Source of the DNA: JAVDCA01 sp963819385
GTDB lineage: Bacteria; Pseudomonadota; Alphaproteobacteria; Rhizobiales; Xanthobacteraceae
Length of the DNA stretch: 64,000 nucleotides
Assembly: GCA_963819385.1 (NCBI GenBank)
Contig: CAWFVV010000006.1
Coordinates: 2,480,001-2,544,000 of the forward strand
Direction of reading: 5' to 3'
In this document: in pieces, positions 20,515-27,884 of the stretch
Numbering within the stretch: the first letter of the stretch is position 1
How the letters are laid out: every line of letters starts with the position of its first letter
Notes under the pieces: model-generated
The model's database searches: none
What the model saw: the letters and a program-made list of their open reading frames with translations, nothing else
What the model was told of the DNA's origin: nothing
Position numbers and translations under genes: made by a program

Positions 20515-20600
20515 CAGCGTACCGGGCGAGCGCAATTCCGGTCTTGGGCGAAACGGCAATAAGACTTGGTGGAAACGGAACAGCCCGTATCATGGCCTCC
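20515..20600 (-). promoter_or_regulatory. Conserved upstream segment of cluster A with paired GAAACGG boxes
   Basis: GAAACGG occurs at 20550-20556 and 20572-20578, 22 bp apart, inside a segment (CGGGCGAGCG, CTTGGGCGAAACGGCAAT, AGACTTGGT, GGAAACGGAACAG, CCGTATC) that recurs at 22760-22830 upstream of the CAP gene. The rest of the 395-bp gap between the PsiF gene and secreted protein B shows no gene. Direct repeats two helical turns apart are typical of AraC-family sites, and an AraC-type regulator lies at 23030. Confidence 0.55.
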
Positions 20601-20831
20601 GGGCCGCGCGAGCATGGGACGCGGCTGGGGGCTGAATGGCCGGACCAAGACGGCGGGCGCAATCGCGGCCTTCTCGACTTGCCGGCTTCCGGAGTGCGAC
20701 AGGCCCGCCGCAGGGGGCGAATTCCATGCCAGCCGGCTGCGATTGAGAACCGATACCAGACCGGCCCTTCGAGGCGCGGATTGCGGTCCGCAAGCGCGGC
20801 GCTGGCCGTCCCACCTCAATTTGAACCAGGA

Positions 20832-21245
20832 TCAACTCGGCTTGGTCCAGGTCAGTACGAACACATCGAACGACGGTTGCCCATTCGGCCCCGCCGCGGG
20901 CTGCTGGCCAGGCGCAAAACCGATCATCCTTCCGGTGCCACCGTCGATGAGGGCCCGGAGGAGCAGGTTGGGATGGTCCACCGGATGGCGAAGAAGCCGC
21001 TCGATCGAGTAAGTGCCGGCGAACTGGCCCGGCACGACATAGGCATGCACATCGCCCGCAGGCGTCATGGCGATCGAGACGTTGTCGGGCGTCGGCTTGT
21101 TCTTTTGCATGAAGGCCAACAGATCGGCCTGCCATCGCTTATTGGTGCTGGCGTTCAAATATTGGTACTCAGCCGCGTGGACAGCCGTCGAAACAATGAT
21201 CGCCACGACCGTGGCGACGAGCATTCGTGCGATTGTCATGTTCAT
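20832..21245 (-). CDS. Secreted hypothetical protein, copy B (137 residues)
   Basis: Close paralog of the gene at 19306-19719: same signal peptide (MTIARMLVATVVAIIVSTAV), same length, with changes such as I to T after GQFAG and M to L in HPNLLLRALIDGG. Last gene of cluster B, following the CAP gene and a remnant of the beta-repeat gene. The duplication covers this gene, its upstream spacer and the last 37 codons of the beta-repeat gene, about 560 bp in total (19300-19880 versus 20826-21410). Function unknown. Confidence 0.75.
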   Translation of the reverse strand: MNMTIARMLVATVVAIIVSTAVHAAEYQYLNASTNKRWQADLLAFMQKNKPTPDNVSIAMTPAGDVHAYVVPGQFAGTYSIERLLRHPVDHPNLLLRALIDGGTGRMIGFAPGQQPAAGPNGQPSFDVFVLTWTKPS

Positions 21246-21302
21246 GTCCTCATCCGTTGAGTGGAGGGGCTCCGTGCGGCGATCTCGGCCAGCATGTCGG
21301 GT

Positions 21303-21414
21303 TCAGTGCGGCGTCAGGTGGGGTCGGTGGCCGCACATCACGCCAATGGCATTCACGTGCCGGCCATAGTCGATCTTCCTGCCGACGACTGCCGCGTCGG
21401 CGGGACAATAGAGG
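21303..21414 (-). pseudogene. Remnant of the beta-repeat gene
   Basis: The last 37 codons (CPADAAVVGRKIDYGRHVNA then IGVMCGHRPHLTPH, stop at 21303-21305) match the end of the gene at 19777-20058. Homology stops at about 21414, only a few bases behind the CAP gene stop at 21423, so the front of the gene was lost in the duplication or a later deletion. No start codon or ribosome site of its own. Confidence 0.7.
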
Positions 21415-21422
21415 ATGGCGGG

Positions 21423-22727
21423 TTACTGGCAGGAGCCGAAATCGACGATATAGAGTCCCCTGGCCGGAGCGCTCGAGTTTTTCGGGTCGCCCATGTCGCC
21501 GATCGCCACGATGCCCAGATGCGTGAAGCCCGGCGTCAAGATCAGCTTGCGGTGCTGGGCACTGACATTCATCCACCAGTCGACCGCCGCCGTCGGCGTC
21601 CCGCAGCCGTTCAGGCATACGAATTTGGTTGGCTGACCCTGATCGTCGCTGTAATTGCCGGATCCTGCGCCATCATAGGCGATCTCGCCGTCGCTTGCTA
21701 CCTTGTTGCTGCCGCCGCAATAGCCGGAGCCCCTGACGCGGCTGTCGATGGCTTGGTTAACAGTCATTCCCGCTTGCGTCTGCGGATTGATATGCGGGCT
21801 GGCGCCGTCATGCCACCATTTGAGTGTCACGGCGGCGTGCCCTTCCGTGCTTATCGCCGACATCAAGCTGGAGTCGACCGTCAGAGGCGACAAATTGCGG
21901 GCCGTACGCTCGGCATTGATGAGGCACCCGATGGCGCTTTCGGCGGAGGGGGAGTCATTATCTCCTTGCGCCGGCGGGACCTTCGCGGCGGCGGGGGCGG
22001 GGCAGCCGTCCTTCGCGAGAACCTGTCCCGGGGTCATCACACCAATGGTCGCCGGCGAGCTCACGCTCGTCGCCTTGGGGATGACCAAGCCCGAGGAGCC
22101 GGGCGGGGTTGAGCCTGAGCTTGAGGTTTGGGGCGCGGCGATCTTGGGACCCGAACCACAAACGACGCCGATCCCGTTTACGTCGGCGCCGTTGTTGATG
22201 TCGACCTCGACGATCGAGTTGCCCGGATTGCACAGCTCGGAAACCGCCGCGGTGTCGCTGTTACCCAAGTTGACAATTCTGCCCAGGCCTTGGCGCCCTA
22301 CGTCCTTTGCGTTCTTACAGTCGAGCCCAATCCCGCGCACGCGCCTCTTGTCGCTCGTGAGGTGGACGAGTACGCCCACGGCGACCTCGTTGACCTGGCA
22401 TGTGACATTGTGAGGCGGTGAACCGCCGTTGCCGCCGCGCAGCGGCCCGAACGAGGGCGCGCCGGTTCTGCCGTTGGCATCGACCGGGGAGCAGATGATC
22501 CCGATCTGGTTGAGCCAGTCACCGGACCTCACGACGAAGCCCACGAGATAATTGGGGCCCTGGCAATGGTCAGGGCTCCGACGGTCTCCGCGGTCGCCCA
22601 CCGCAGCCATGGTTTGCGCTCTGGCGCCGTCAGCCACCGCCATGGCCGCAAGGGCCATCAGGATCGCCCCGAGCGCGGTTCGTCCGACGTAACACAGCCA
22701 AGACTTGAAAAACGCTCGTCCGCGCAT
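21423..22727 (-). CDS. Secreted protein with Cys-rich beta repeats and a C-terminal CAP (SCP/PR1) domain
   Basis: 434 residues from ATG at 22727. Residues 1-36 form a signal peptide (LGAILMALAAMAVADGARAQ). Residues 40-190 hold three units with a C-x-n-V-G...IG[IL]-x-C pattern: YLVGFVVRSGDWLNQIGIIC, EVAVGVLVHLTSDKRRVRGI and IVEVDINNGADVNGIGVVCG. A Ser/Gly/Pro linker follows, then a CAP domain from about residue 265 (CLINAERTARNLSPLTVDSS, GHAAVTLKWWHDGASPH, WWMNVSAQHRKLILTPGFTH, GIVAIGD). CAP proteins are exported and often bind lipids or act on other cells; the exact role here is unknown. First gene of cluster B, divergent from the AraC-type regulator. Confidence 0.78.
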   Translation of the reverse strand: MRGRAFFKSWLCYVGRTALGAILMALAAMAVADGARAQTMAAVGDRGDRRSPDHCQGPNYLVGFVVRSGDWLNQIGIICSPVDANGRTGAPSFGPLRGGNGGSPPHNVTCQVNEVAVGVLVHLTSDKRRVRGIGLDCKNAKDVGRQGLGRIVNLGNSDTAAVSELCNPGNSIVEVDINNGADVNGIGVVCGSGPKIAAPQTSSSGSTPPGSSGLVIPKATSVSSPATIGVMTPGQVLAKDGCPAPAAAKVPPAQGDNDSPSAESAIGCLINAERTARNLSPLTVDSSLMSAISTEGHAAVTLKWWHDGASPHINPQTQAGMTVNQAIDSRVRGSGYCGGSNKVASDGEIAYDGAGSGNYSDDQGQPTKFVCLNGCGTPTAAVDWWMNVSAQHRKLILTPGFTHLGIVAIGDMGDPKNSSAPARGLYIVDFGSCQ

Positions 22728-22755
22728 GTGCGTCAGCCCCGTTTGAGATCGCACA

Positions 22756-22832
22756 GTGTAGCGGGCGAGCGTCACTCGGTTCTTGGGCGAAACGGCAATG
22801 AGACTTGGTTGAAACGGAACAGACCGTATCGT
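22756..22832 (-). promoter_or_regulatory. Conserved upstream segment of the CAP gene with paired GAAACGG boxes
   Basis: GAAACGG at 22789-22795 and 22811-22817, 22 bp apart, 62-90 bases upstream of the CAP start. The segment is homologous to 20515-20600. It lies in the divergent region shared with the AraC-family gene at 23030, an arrangement common for regulator-target pairs. The control role is inference. Confidence 0.55.
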
Positions 22833-22930
22833 ACGCTCGGGGCGGGTCGACGATACGACGATCTTGGGCTGGGCTGATGAATGGTAGAATGGCGGGGCGC
22901 AATCGCAGCCTCCTCCACTTGTGAGCTTTC

Positions 22931-22970
22931 TAGAGCATGTTCCGATTCCGAAGGAACGGAACAGGCTCTA
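22931..22970. repeat. Palindrome TAGAGC...GCTCTA upstream of the AraC-type gene
   Basis: TAGAGCATGTTCCGATTCC pairs with GGAACGGAACAGGCTCTA, with small mismatches. It lies about 60 bases before the regulator start. The design resembles other dispersed Hyphomicrobiales palindromes, so it may be a repeat and not an operator. Confidence 0.6.
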
Positions 22971-23029
22971 GCGCCCGGAATTGTAAGCGTGGGTCGAATG
23001 CCGGGCGAAATCGCTGACCGGGCAAGCGC

Positions 23030-24019
23030 ATGAGTGACAACAGGACAGGAGGTCTTCAGACCTTCCGGTTCTCCACTGCGGCGCATCCCCCACACGAGCG
23101 AGTAGCCGCCTGGTGCGAGATGTTTGGCCGCGCCTTGCTGAAGATCGACATTACGCCGCGGTCGCGCGACGCGTTCCAGGCAAACGCGACGGTTTACCGT
23201 TCCGCGAGCTTCGGGCTCATCGATGTCGCAACGGCGGCGGCACACCAGGCGAACTCCCGCAATCTGATCCACAGCGACCACATATCCTTCGGTGTCGTGA
23301 GGGACGCGCCGTGGCGAGGGTCTCAACTCGGCCGGAGCTCGGATCTTCAGCCGGGTGACGGACTGCTCATGAGCAACGGCGATATCGGATCGATAACTTT
23401 CCCGGTCGATTGCCGCTATTTTGCCTTCGCCATTCCAAAGTCGGCCATTCAGCCGCTTGTTCGCGACATCGACACGTTGTTCGCGCGTCGAACGCCCGCG
23501 TCGAATTCGGCATTGCGCATGCTCTGCGGGTACCTGGAGCTCGCGCGCAGCCAAACCGCCATCACCACGCCCGAGCTCGAAGTGGCCTTCACAAATCACG
23601 TGTGTGACCTTCTGGCGCTTACCCTCGGCGCGACCCGCGACGCGGCCGAGCTGGCCAGGACGCGGGGCCTTCGCGCCGCACGCCTGCATGCCATCAAAGA
23701 GGACATTCGCCGGAACCTCAGACGACCGAACCTGTCGGTACCCTCGATGGCGACACGGCACAGTATCAGCGATCGTTACGTGCGGGACCTGTTCGAGAAG
23801 AGCGGCTCGACCTTCACGCGCTTCCTCACGGAGCAGCGGCTCACGGCCGCTCACAAGACGCTCATGGCACGGGCCGACATCCCGATCAGTGCCATTGCGT
23901 ACAGCGTCGGGTTCAACGATGTCTCGAGCTTCAACAAGGCATTCCGCCAGCAATTCGGCTGCACGCCGAGCGACGTTCGTAACGCCGGCCGCCGTGCCGG
24001 CGGCCATGCCGCCGAGTGA
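23030..24019 (+). CDS. AraC-family transcriptional regulator
   Basis: 329 residues. The N-terminal half resembles the AraC_binding_2 sensor type (VAAWCEMFGRALLKIDITPR, then a beta-rich region with LQPGDGLLMSNGD). The C-terminal 100 residues are an AraC double helix-turn-helix: IKEDIRRNLRRPNLSVPSMA, HSISDRYVRDLFEKSGSTFT, RFLTEQRLTAAHKTLM, and the diagnostic SVGFNDVSSFNKAFRQQFGC then TPSDVR. It is transcribed away from the CAP cluster, with about 300 bases between the starts. Proximity to the paired GAAACGG boxes makes it the best candidate controller of both clusters. A terminator follows 22 bases after the stop. Confidence 0.88.
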   Translation: MSDNRTGGLQTFRFSTAAHPPHERVAAWCEMFGRALLKIDITPRSRDAFQANATVYRSASFGLIDVATAAAHQANSRNLIHSDHISFGVVRDAPWRGSQLGRSSDLQPGDGLLMSNGDIGSITFPVDCRYFAFAIPKSAIQPLVRDIDTLFARRTPASNSALRMLCGYLELARSQTAITTPELEVAFTNHVCDLLALTLGATRDAAELARTRGLRAARLHAIKEDIRRNLRRPNLSVPSMATRHSISDRYVRDLFEKSGSTFTRFLTEQRLTAAHKTLMARADIPISAIAYSVGFNDVSSFNKAFRQQFGCTPSDVRNAGRRAGGHAAE

Positions 24020-24038
24020 ACCCGATAGCTTGGCGAAA

Positions 24039-24287
24039 CAAAGGGCGGCCGTCGGGCCGCCCTTTTTCCTCACGGCGGCCCACAAACTCTCCCTCGTGGT
24101 GAGGAGCGCGGCCGCCGGCCGCGCGTCTCGACTTGTCCGCCGTAGCCCAAAGGGCGAAGGTGGAACCATGGACCGCGGGAGCAAGAAAAGCGGAGATAAC
24201 ATGGGCACTTCCTCTCTGCTTCTTGCCTTTACGCGCCAAATCGGCGACGGCTGAAATCCTAGTCTCGGATTTGTGCGAGTCGTCGCC
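24039..24287. repeat. 250-bp direct repeat R2 (partner of R1)
   Basis: Homologous to 18393-18640, with the same order of terminator hairpin, GTGAGGAGCGCGGCCG, GTCTCGACTTGTCCGCCGTA, and a 28-codon frame starting ATGGACCGCGGGAGCAAG. The distance between R1 and R2 (about 5.65 kb) is close to that between the two fabI-end copies (5.71 kb). Confidence 0.8.
24042..24067 (+). terminator. Intrinsic terminator after the AraC-type gene
   Basis: GGGCGGCC pairs with GGCCGCCC around GTCG, followed by five Ts. It ends the regulator transcript and is part of repeat R2. Confidence 0.85.
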
Positions 24288-24377
24288 CTCTGCCGCTCAC
24301 CGGCGGACTTTGCTGCCGCGAGAGCGCGGCCCTTGGCTGCGCATCAATCCTATGCTTGCATCATGCCCAGATTTTTG

Positions 24378-24708
24378 CCTGTTTCCCCTGTTTTTCGCCC
24401 TGTTATTTCCCCTGTTCCCCCTGTTCTTGTGCCCACGTCTTTTCTCTCGGAAGCGCAAGGCGTTACACTGTAATTGATGTCGTTTTCGCTCCTGTAAATC
24501 GCCTGTATCTTATTTTGGCACTGTCCCTTGTTGGCGTGTCTCACTTTCGGGGTGCACCCGAGCAACGATTTTCATTGTTTCCATTGTTTTTCGCATTGTA
24601 TTCGCCATTGTTTCCCATTGTTCTTGCAACCGGAGCTTTTTCCTCGGCCCTTCAATGCCTTGCATTGTAGTTGCAGCCTCATTTCCCATTGCAGATCCAT
24701 TGTATTTT
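24378..24708. repeat. Two homologous arrays of short TGTT-cored units
   Basis: Array 1 has CCTGTT starting at 24378, 24387, 24399, 24411 and 24420 (spacings 9, 12, 12, 9). Array 2 has CATTGT at 24573, 24582, 24594, 24606 and 24616 (9, 12, 12, 10), 195 bp downstream. Sequence between the units and the trailing part (CTTTTTCC/CTTTTCTC, then CATTGTAGTTG versus ACTGTAATTG) also align, so the arrays are paralogous. All five cores differ in the same way between arrays. More CATTG units lie up to about 24708. The region (24288-24917) is AT-richer than its surroundings and has no gene I can support. Confidence 0.75.
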
Positions 24709-24805
24709 TTTCGGGAGGCCCTCCCGTCGGCGGAATCGGACGAGGAGCGAGCGCCGACCGCGGGTCTCGAACCTTGGTCTATGCGTGCAAGCGACACCAC
24801 ATCGG

Positions 24806-24865
24806 CCGCCCTCATCCTGAGGAGCGTCGCACGAAGCCGTGCGACGCTCCTCAGGATGAGGGCGG
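24806..24865. repeat. Perfect palindrome with 28-bp arms downstream of fabI
   Basis: Arm CCGCCCTCATCCTGAGGAGC plus GTCGCACG (24806-24833) is the exact reverse complement of 24838-24865, with loop AAGC. It lies 52 bases past the fabI stop on the fabI strand and could terminate or protect the fab transcript. The ATCCTGAGGAGC core is a dispersed repeat that I recognise from Bradyrhizobium-type genomes. Confidence 0.9.
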
Positions 24866-24916
24866 ATTAGGGATTCTCGTTTGCAAGATAACGACGGAGA
24901 GCGAGTGAGAGTGAGC

Positions 24917-25741
24917 TTACTGCGCCGCGTCCTTCGACGCCGCATCCTCGGCCCGCAAATCGTCCGGCTGCGGCATCGCGATGATGTTGTAGCCCGAGTC
25001 GACGAAATGCACCTCGCCGGTGACGCCGGTCGAGAGGTCGGAGACGAGATAGAGCCCGGCGCCGCCGAGCTCGTCGAGCGTCACGCCGCGCTTGAGCGGC
25101 GAGTGCTGCTGCTGATAGGCGAACATGTAGCGCGCGTCGTTGATGCCGGCGCCCGCGAGCGTGCGGATCGGGCCGGCCGAGATGGCGTTGACGCGGATGC
25201 CGCGGCCGCCGAAGTCGACCGCGAGATAGCGCACCGAGGCCTCGAGCGCCGCCTTGGCGACCCCCATCACGTTGTAGTTCGGCATCGCGCGGGCGCCGCC
25301 GTTGTAGGTGAGCGTCACCATCGAGCCGCCGTTCGGCATCAGCTCGGCGGCGCGCTTGGCGGCTTCGGTGAAGGCGAAGCACGAGATCAGCATGGTGCGG
25401 GTGAAGTTCTCGCGCGTCGTGTCGGCGTAGCGGCCCTTGAGCTCGTTCTTGTCCGAGAACGCGATGGCGTGCACCAGGAAGTCGAGCGCGCCCCATTCCT
25501 TTTTGATCTCGGCGAAGACCGCGTCCACGGAGGCGACGTTCTCGACGTCGCACGGCATCAGCATCTTGGCGTTGAGCGAAGCGGCGAGCGGCTTGACGCG
25601 CTTGCCGAGCGCGTCGCCCTGATAGGTGAAGGCGAGCTCGGCGCCATGCGCGTGAAGCGTTTTCGCGATGCCCCAGGCGATCGAGTGGTCGTTCGCGACC
25701 CCCATGATCAGCCCGCGTTTTCCCTGCATCAGAGCCTGCAT
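24917..25741 (-). CDS. fabI: Enoyl-[acyl-carrier-protein] reductase FabI
   Basis: 274-residue NADH-dependent reductase of the last step of each fatty acid elongation cycle. Short-chain dehydrogenase fold: nucleotide-binding GKRGLIMGVANDHSIAWGIA at the N-terminus, then LVHAIAFSD, LTYNGG, the catalytic Tyr/Lys in NYNVMGVAKAALEASVRYLA, and AISAGPIRTLAGAGI. The C-terminal tail (PQPDDLRAEDAASKDAAQ) is the part duplicated at 19207-19273. Start ATG at 25741. It lies behind fabB and fabA in the same orientation, so the three probably form one unit, the usual arrangement next to irr in this group. Confidence 0.97.
   Translation of the reverse strand: MQALMQGKRGLIMGVANDHSIAWGIAKTLHAHGAELAFTYQGDALGKRVKPLAASLNAKMLMPCDVENVASVDAVFAEIKKEWGALDFLVHAIAFSDKNELKGRYADTTRENFTRTMLISCFAFTEAAKRAAELMPNGGSMVTLTYNGGARAMPNYNVMGVAKAALEASVRYLAVDFGGRGIRVNAISAGPIRTLAGAGINDARYMFAYQQQHSPLKRGVTLDELGGAGLYLVSDLSTGVTGEVHFVDSGYNIIAMPQPDDLRAEDAASKDAAQ
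24918..24984 (-). repeat. fabI 3' end (right copy of the 67-bp direct repeat)
   Basis: Part of the intact fabI gene; 66 of 67 bases match 19207-19273. See the left copy for the proposed relation to the accessory block. Confidence 0.88.
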
Positions 25742-25799
25742 CGACGCACCCGTTCCGCTCTACGCTTCTTGTCCACGTCTGCCCCGCACGAACGGCTAC

Positions 25800-27014
25800 T
25801 CACGCGTCGAGTCGCTTGAACACCACCGACGCATTGGTGCCGCCGAAGCCAAACGAGTTCGACAGCACGCAGCCGAGCGCGACGTTGTCGCGCCGCTCGC
25901 GCACGATCGGCATGTCGGCGATGGCGGGATCGATATTCTGGATGTTGGCGCTCTCGCAGATGAAGCCGTTGTTCATCATCAAGAGCGAATAGATCGCCTC
26001 CTGCGCGCCGGCGGCGCCGAGCGAGTGGCCGGTGAGCGACTTCGTCGCCGCGATCGGGGGGGCCTTCGCGCCGAACACCTCGCGGATCGCCTCGATCTCC
26101 TTGAGGTCGCCGATCGGCGTCGAGGTCGCGTGCGGATTGATGTAGTCGATCGGCGGCTTGACGGTCGACAGCGCCATCTTCATGCAGCGCACCGCGCCCT
26201 CGCCCGACGGCGCCACCATGTCCTCGCCGTCGGAGGTCGCGCCGTAGCCGGCGACTTCGGCATAGATGCGCGCGCCGCGGGCCTTGGCGTGCTCGAGCTC
26301 TTCCAGCACCAGCACGCCGGCGCCGCCCGCGATCACGAAGCCGTCGCGCTCTGCGTCGAAGGCGCGCGACGCGATCGCGGGCGTGTCGTTGTATTTCGAC
26401 GACATCGCGCCCATGGCGTCGAACAGCACCGACAGCGTCCAGTCGAGCTCCTCGCAGCCGCCCGCGAACATCACGTCCTGCTTGCCGAGCTGGATGATCT
26501 CCGAGGCGTTGCCGATGCAGTGATTGGAGGTCGCGCAGGCCGACGAGATCGAATAGTTGACGCCCTTGATCTTGAACCAGGTGGCGAGCGTCGCGGAGGC
26601 GGTCGACGACATCGCCTTCGGCACCGCGAACGGGCCGACGCGCTTCGGCCCCTTGCTGCGCGCCGTGTCGGCGGCCTCGACGATCGCGCGGGTCGACGGC
26701 CCGCCCGAGCCCATGATGATGCCGGTGCGCGGATTGACGATATCGGAGGCTTCGAGCCCGGCGTCGCGGATCGCCTGCTCCATGGCGACGTGGTTCCAGG
26801 CGGCGCCGCCGCCGAGGAAGCGCATCGCCCGGCGATCTACCGATTCGGTCGGATCGAGCGTCGGCGCGCCCTGCACCTGGCTGCGAAAGCCGAGCTCGGC
26901 ATATTTGTCGGCGCGCGAGATGCCCGACTTCGCCTCGCGCAGGCTCGCCAGCACTTCCTGCGTGCTGTTGCCGATGGACGAGACGATGCCCATCCCGGTG
27001 ACGACGACCCGTCT
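25800..27014 (-). CDS. fabB: 3-oxoacyl-[acyl-carrier-protein] synthase I FabB
   Basis: 404-residue condensing enzyme needed for unsaturated fatty acid synthesis. Active-site Cys in SSACATSNHCIGNA, the two His motifs in NPHATSTPIGDLKEIEAI and TKSLTGHSLGAAGAQEAI, and the C-terminal NSFGFGGTNASVVFKRLDA. ATG at 27014 gives the family N-terminus MRRVVVTGMGIVSSIGNSTQ; the frame is open further upstream into fabA but only as a shadow. 41 bases separate it from the fabA stop, consistent with a fabA-fabB-fabI operon. Confidence 0.97.
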   Translation of the reverse strand, partial: RRVVVTGMGIVSSIGNSTQEVLASLREAKSGISRADKYAELGFRSQVQGAPTLDPTESVDRRAMRFLGGGAAWNHVAMEQAIRDAGLEASDIVNPRTGIIMGSGGPSTRAIVEAADTARSKGPKRVGPFAVPKAMSSTASATLATWFKIKGVNYSISSACATSNHCIGNASEIIQLGKQDVMFAGGCEELDWTLSVLFDAMGAMSSKYNDTPAIASRAFDAERDGFVIAGGAGVLVLEELEHAKARGARIYAEVAGYGATSDGEDMVAPSGEGAVRCMKMALSTVKPPIDYINPHATSTPIGDLKEIEAIREVFGAKAPPIAATKSLTGHSLGAAGAQEAIYSLLMMNNGFICESANIQNIDPAIADMPIVRERRDNVALGCVLSNSFGFGGTNASVVFKRLDA

Positions 27015-27055
27015 CATGCCTGCCTCATCCGCATCTTGACTCGCGCGTAGCGCGC

Positions 27056-27586
27056 TCAGGCGCCGCCCGGCGCCATCGCGGCGCCCTGGCGGAACAGTCC
27101 CACCTTGAGATCGAGCGCCTTGTAGATCACCGACCCGTCCGCCGCGAGCCAGCCGTCGGCGATGCCGAGCACGAGCTTCGAGCGCATCACCCGCTTGATG
27201 TCGATGCCGTACGCGATCTTCTTCACCGTCGGCAGAACCTGGCCGGAGAACTTCACCTCGCCCATGCCGAGCGCACGGCCGTTGCCGCTCGAGCCGAGCC
27301 AGCCGAGAAAGAAGCCGAGCAACTGCCACAGAGCGTCGAGGCCGAGGCAGCCCGGCATCACGGGATCGCCCTTGAAATGGCAGGCGAAGAACCAGAGATC
27401 CGGCTTCACGTCGAGCTCGGCGCGCGCCATCCCTTTGCCATGTTCGCCACCGCTCTCGGAAATCTCCGAGATGCGATCGAACATCAGCATCGGCGGCAGC
27501 GGCAGCTGCGGCCCTTCGGTAAACATCTCACCGCGCCCGCACGTCAGGAGCGCCTGATAATCGAAATTCGAAGGCCGACTATTCAT
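27056..27586 (-). CDS. fabA: 3-hydroxydecanoyl-ACP dehydratase/isomerase FabA
   Basis: 176 residues. Bifunctional enzyme that makes and isomerises trans-2-decenoyl-ACP, the branch point to unsaturated fatty acids. Catalytic His70 sits in FFACHFKGDPVMPGC and Asp84 in GLDALWQLLGFF, at the positions expected from E. coli FabA. First gene of the fabA-fabB-fabI unit, divergent from irr across about 300 bases, so fatty acid and iron control genes share an upstream region. Confidence 0.97.
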   Translation of the reverse strand: MNSRPSNFDYQALLTCGRGEMFTEGPQLPLPPMLMFDRISEISESGGEHGKGMARAELDVKPDLWFFACHFKGDPVMPGCLGLDALWQLLGFFLGWLGSSGNGRALGMGEVKFSGQVLPTVKKIAYGIDIKRVMRSKLVLGIADGWLAADGSVIYKALDLKVGLFRQGAAMAPGGA

Positions 27587-27794
27587 TCGGTTCCGTCCTC
27601 GCTGCGACGCAGCTCCCCCCTGATCACGATCGCGGGCCGCGACCGATGACCGCTATCGATTCCCTAACACACCGGCCGGTCGGGGAGCAAAGCCCGGGAG
27701 CCACCGCCGCGCCCTTCTCCGGGAGCTATTGTCCGCCCAACCGCAATGCAACAGAGTGCCGCCCCAGCTTGGCCCGAGTGCCGGCCTGAGGCCG

Positions 27795-27823
27795 TTGCAA
27801 TTCGCTGCCGCGCGGCATATGAT
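27795..27823 (+). promoter_or_regulatory. Candidate sigma-70-type promoter of irr
   Basis: TTGCAA (27795-27800), a 17-base spacer, then TATGAT (27818-27823). The predicted start near 27830 leaves a leader of about 55 bases before ATG 27885, which is why I prefer that start codon over ATG 27819 that overlaps the -10 box. Confidence 0.55.
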
Positions 27824-27884
27824 TACATTTGAAACAATCCGTTCCGGCGGCCACCTGTCGGCCGCAGACGAAGGCGTATTCGAC

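Noticed and set aside
24378..24708. CRISPR-like array
   Set aside because: Units are 6-7 bases with 9-12-base spacing and no unique spacers; no cas genes are near.
24755..24785. tRNA gene on the minus strand (GGTTCGAGACC looks like a T-arm)
   Set aside because: No acceptor, D-arm or anticodon stem could be fitted around it.
19206..24984. Prophage or insertion sequence
   Set aside because: No integrase, transposase, capsid or replication gene is visible in the block; only the flanking repeats suggest mobility.
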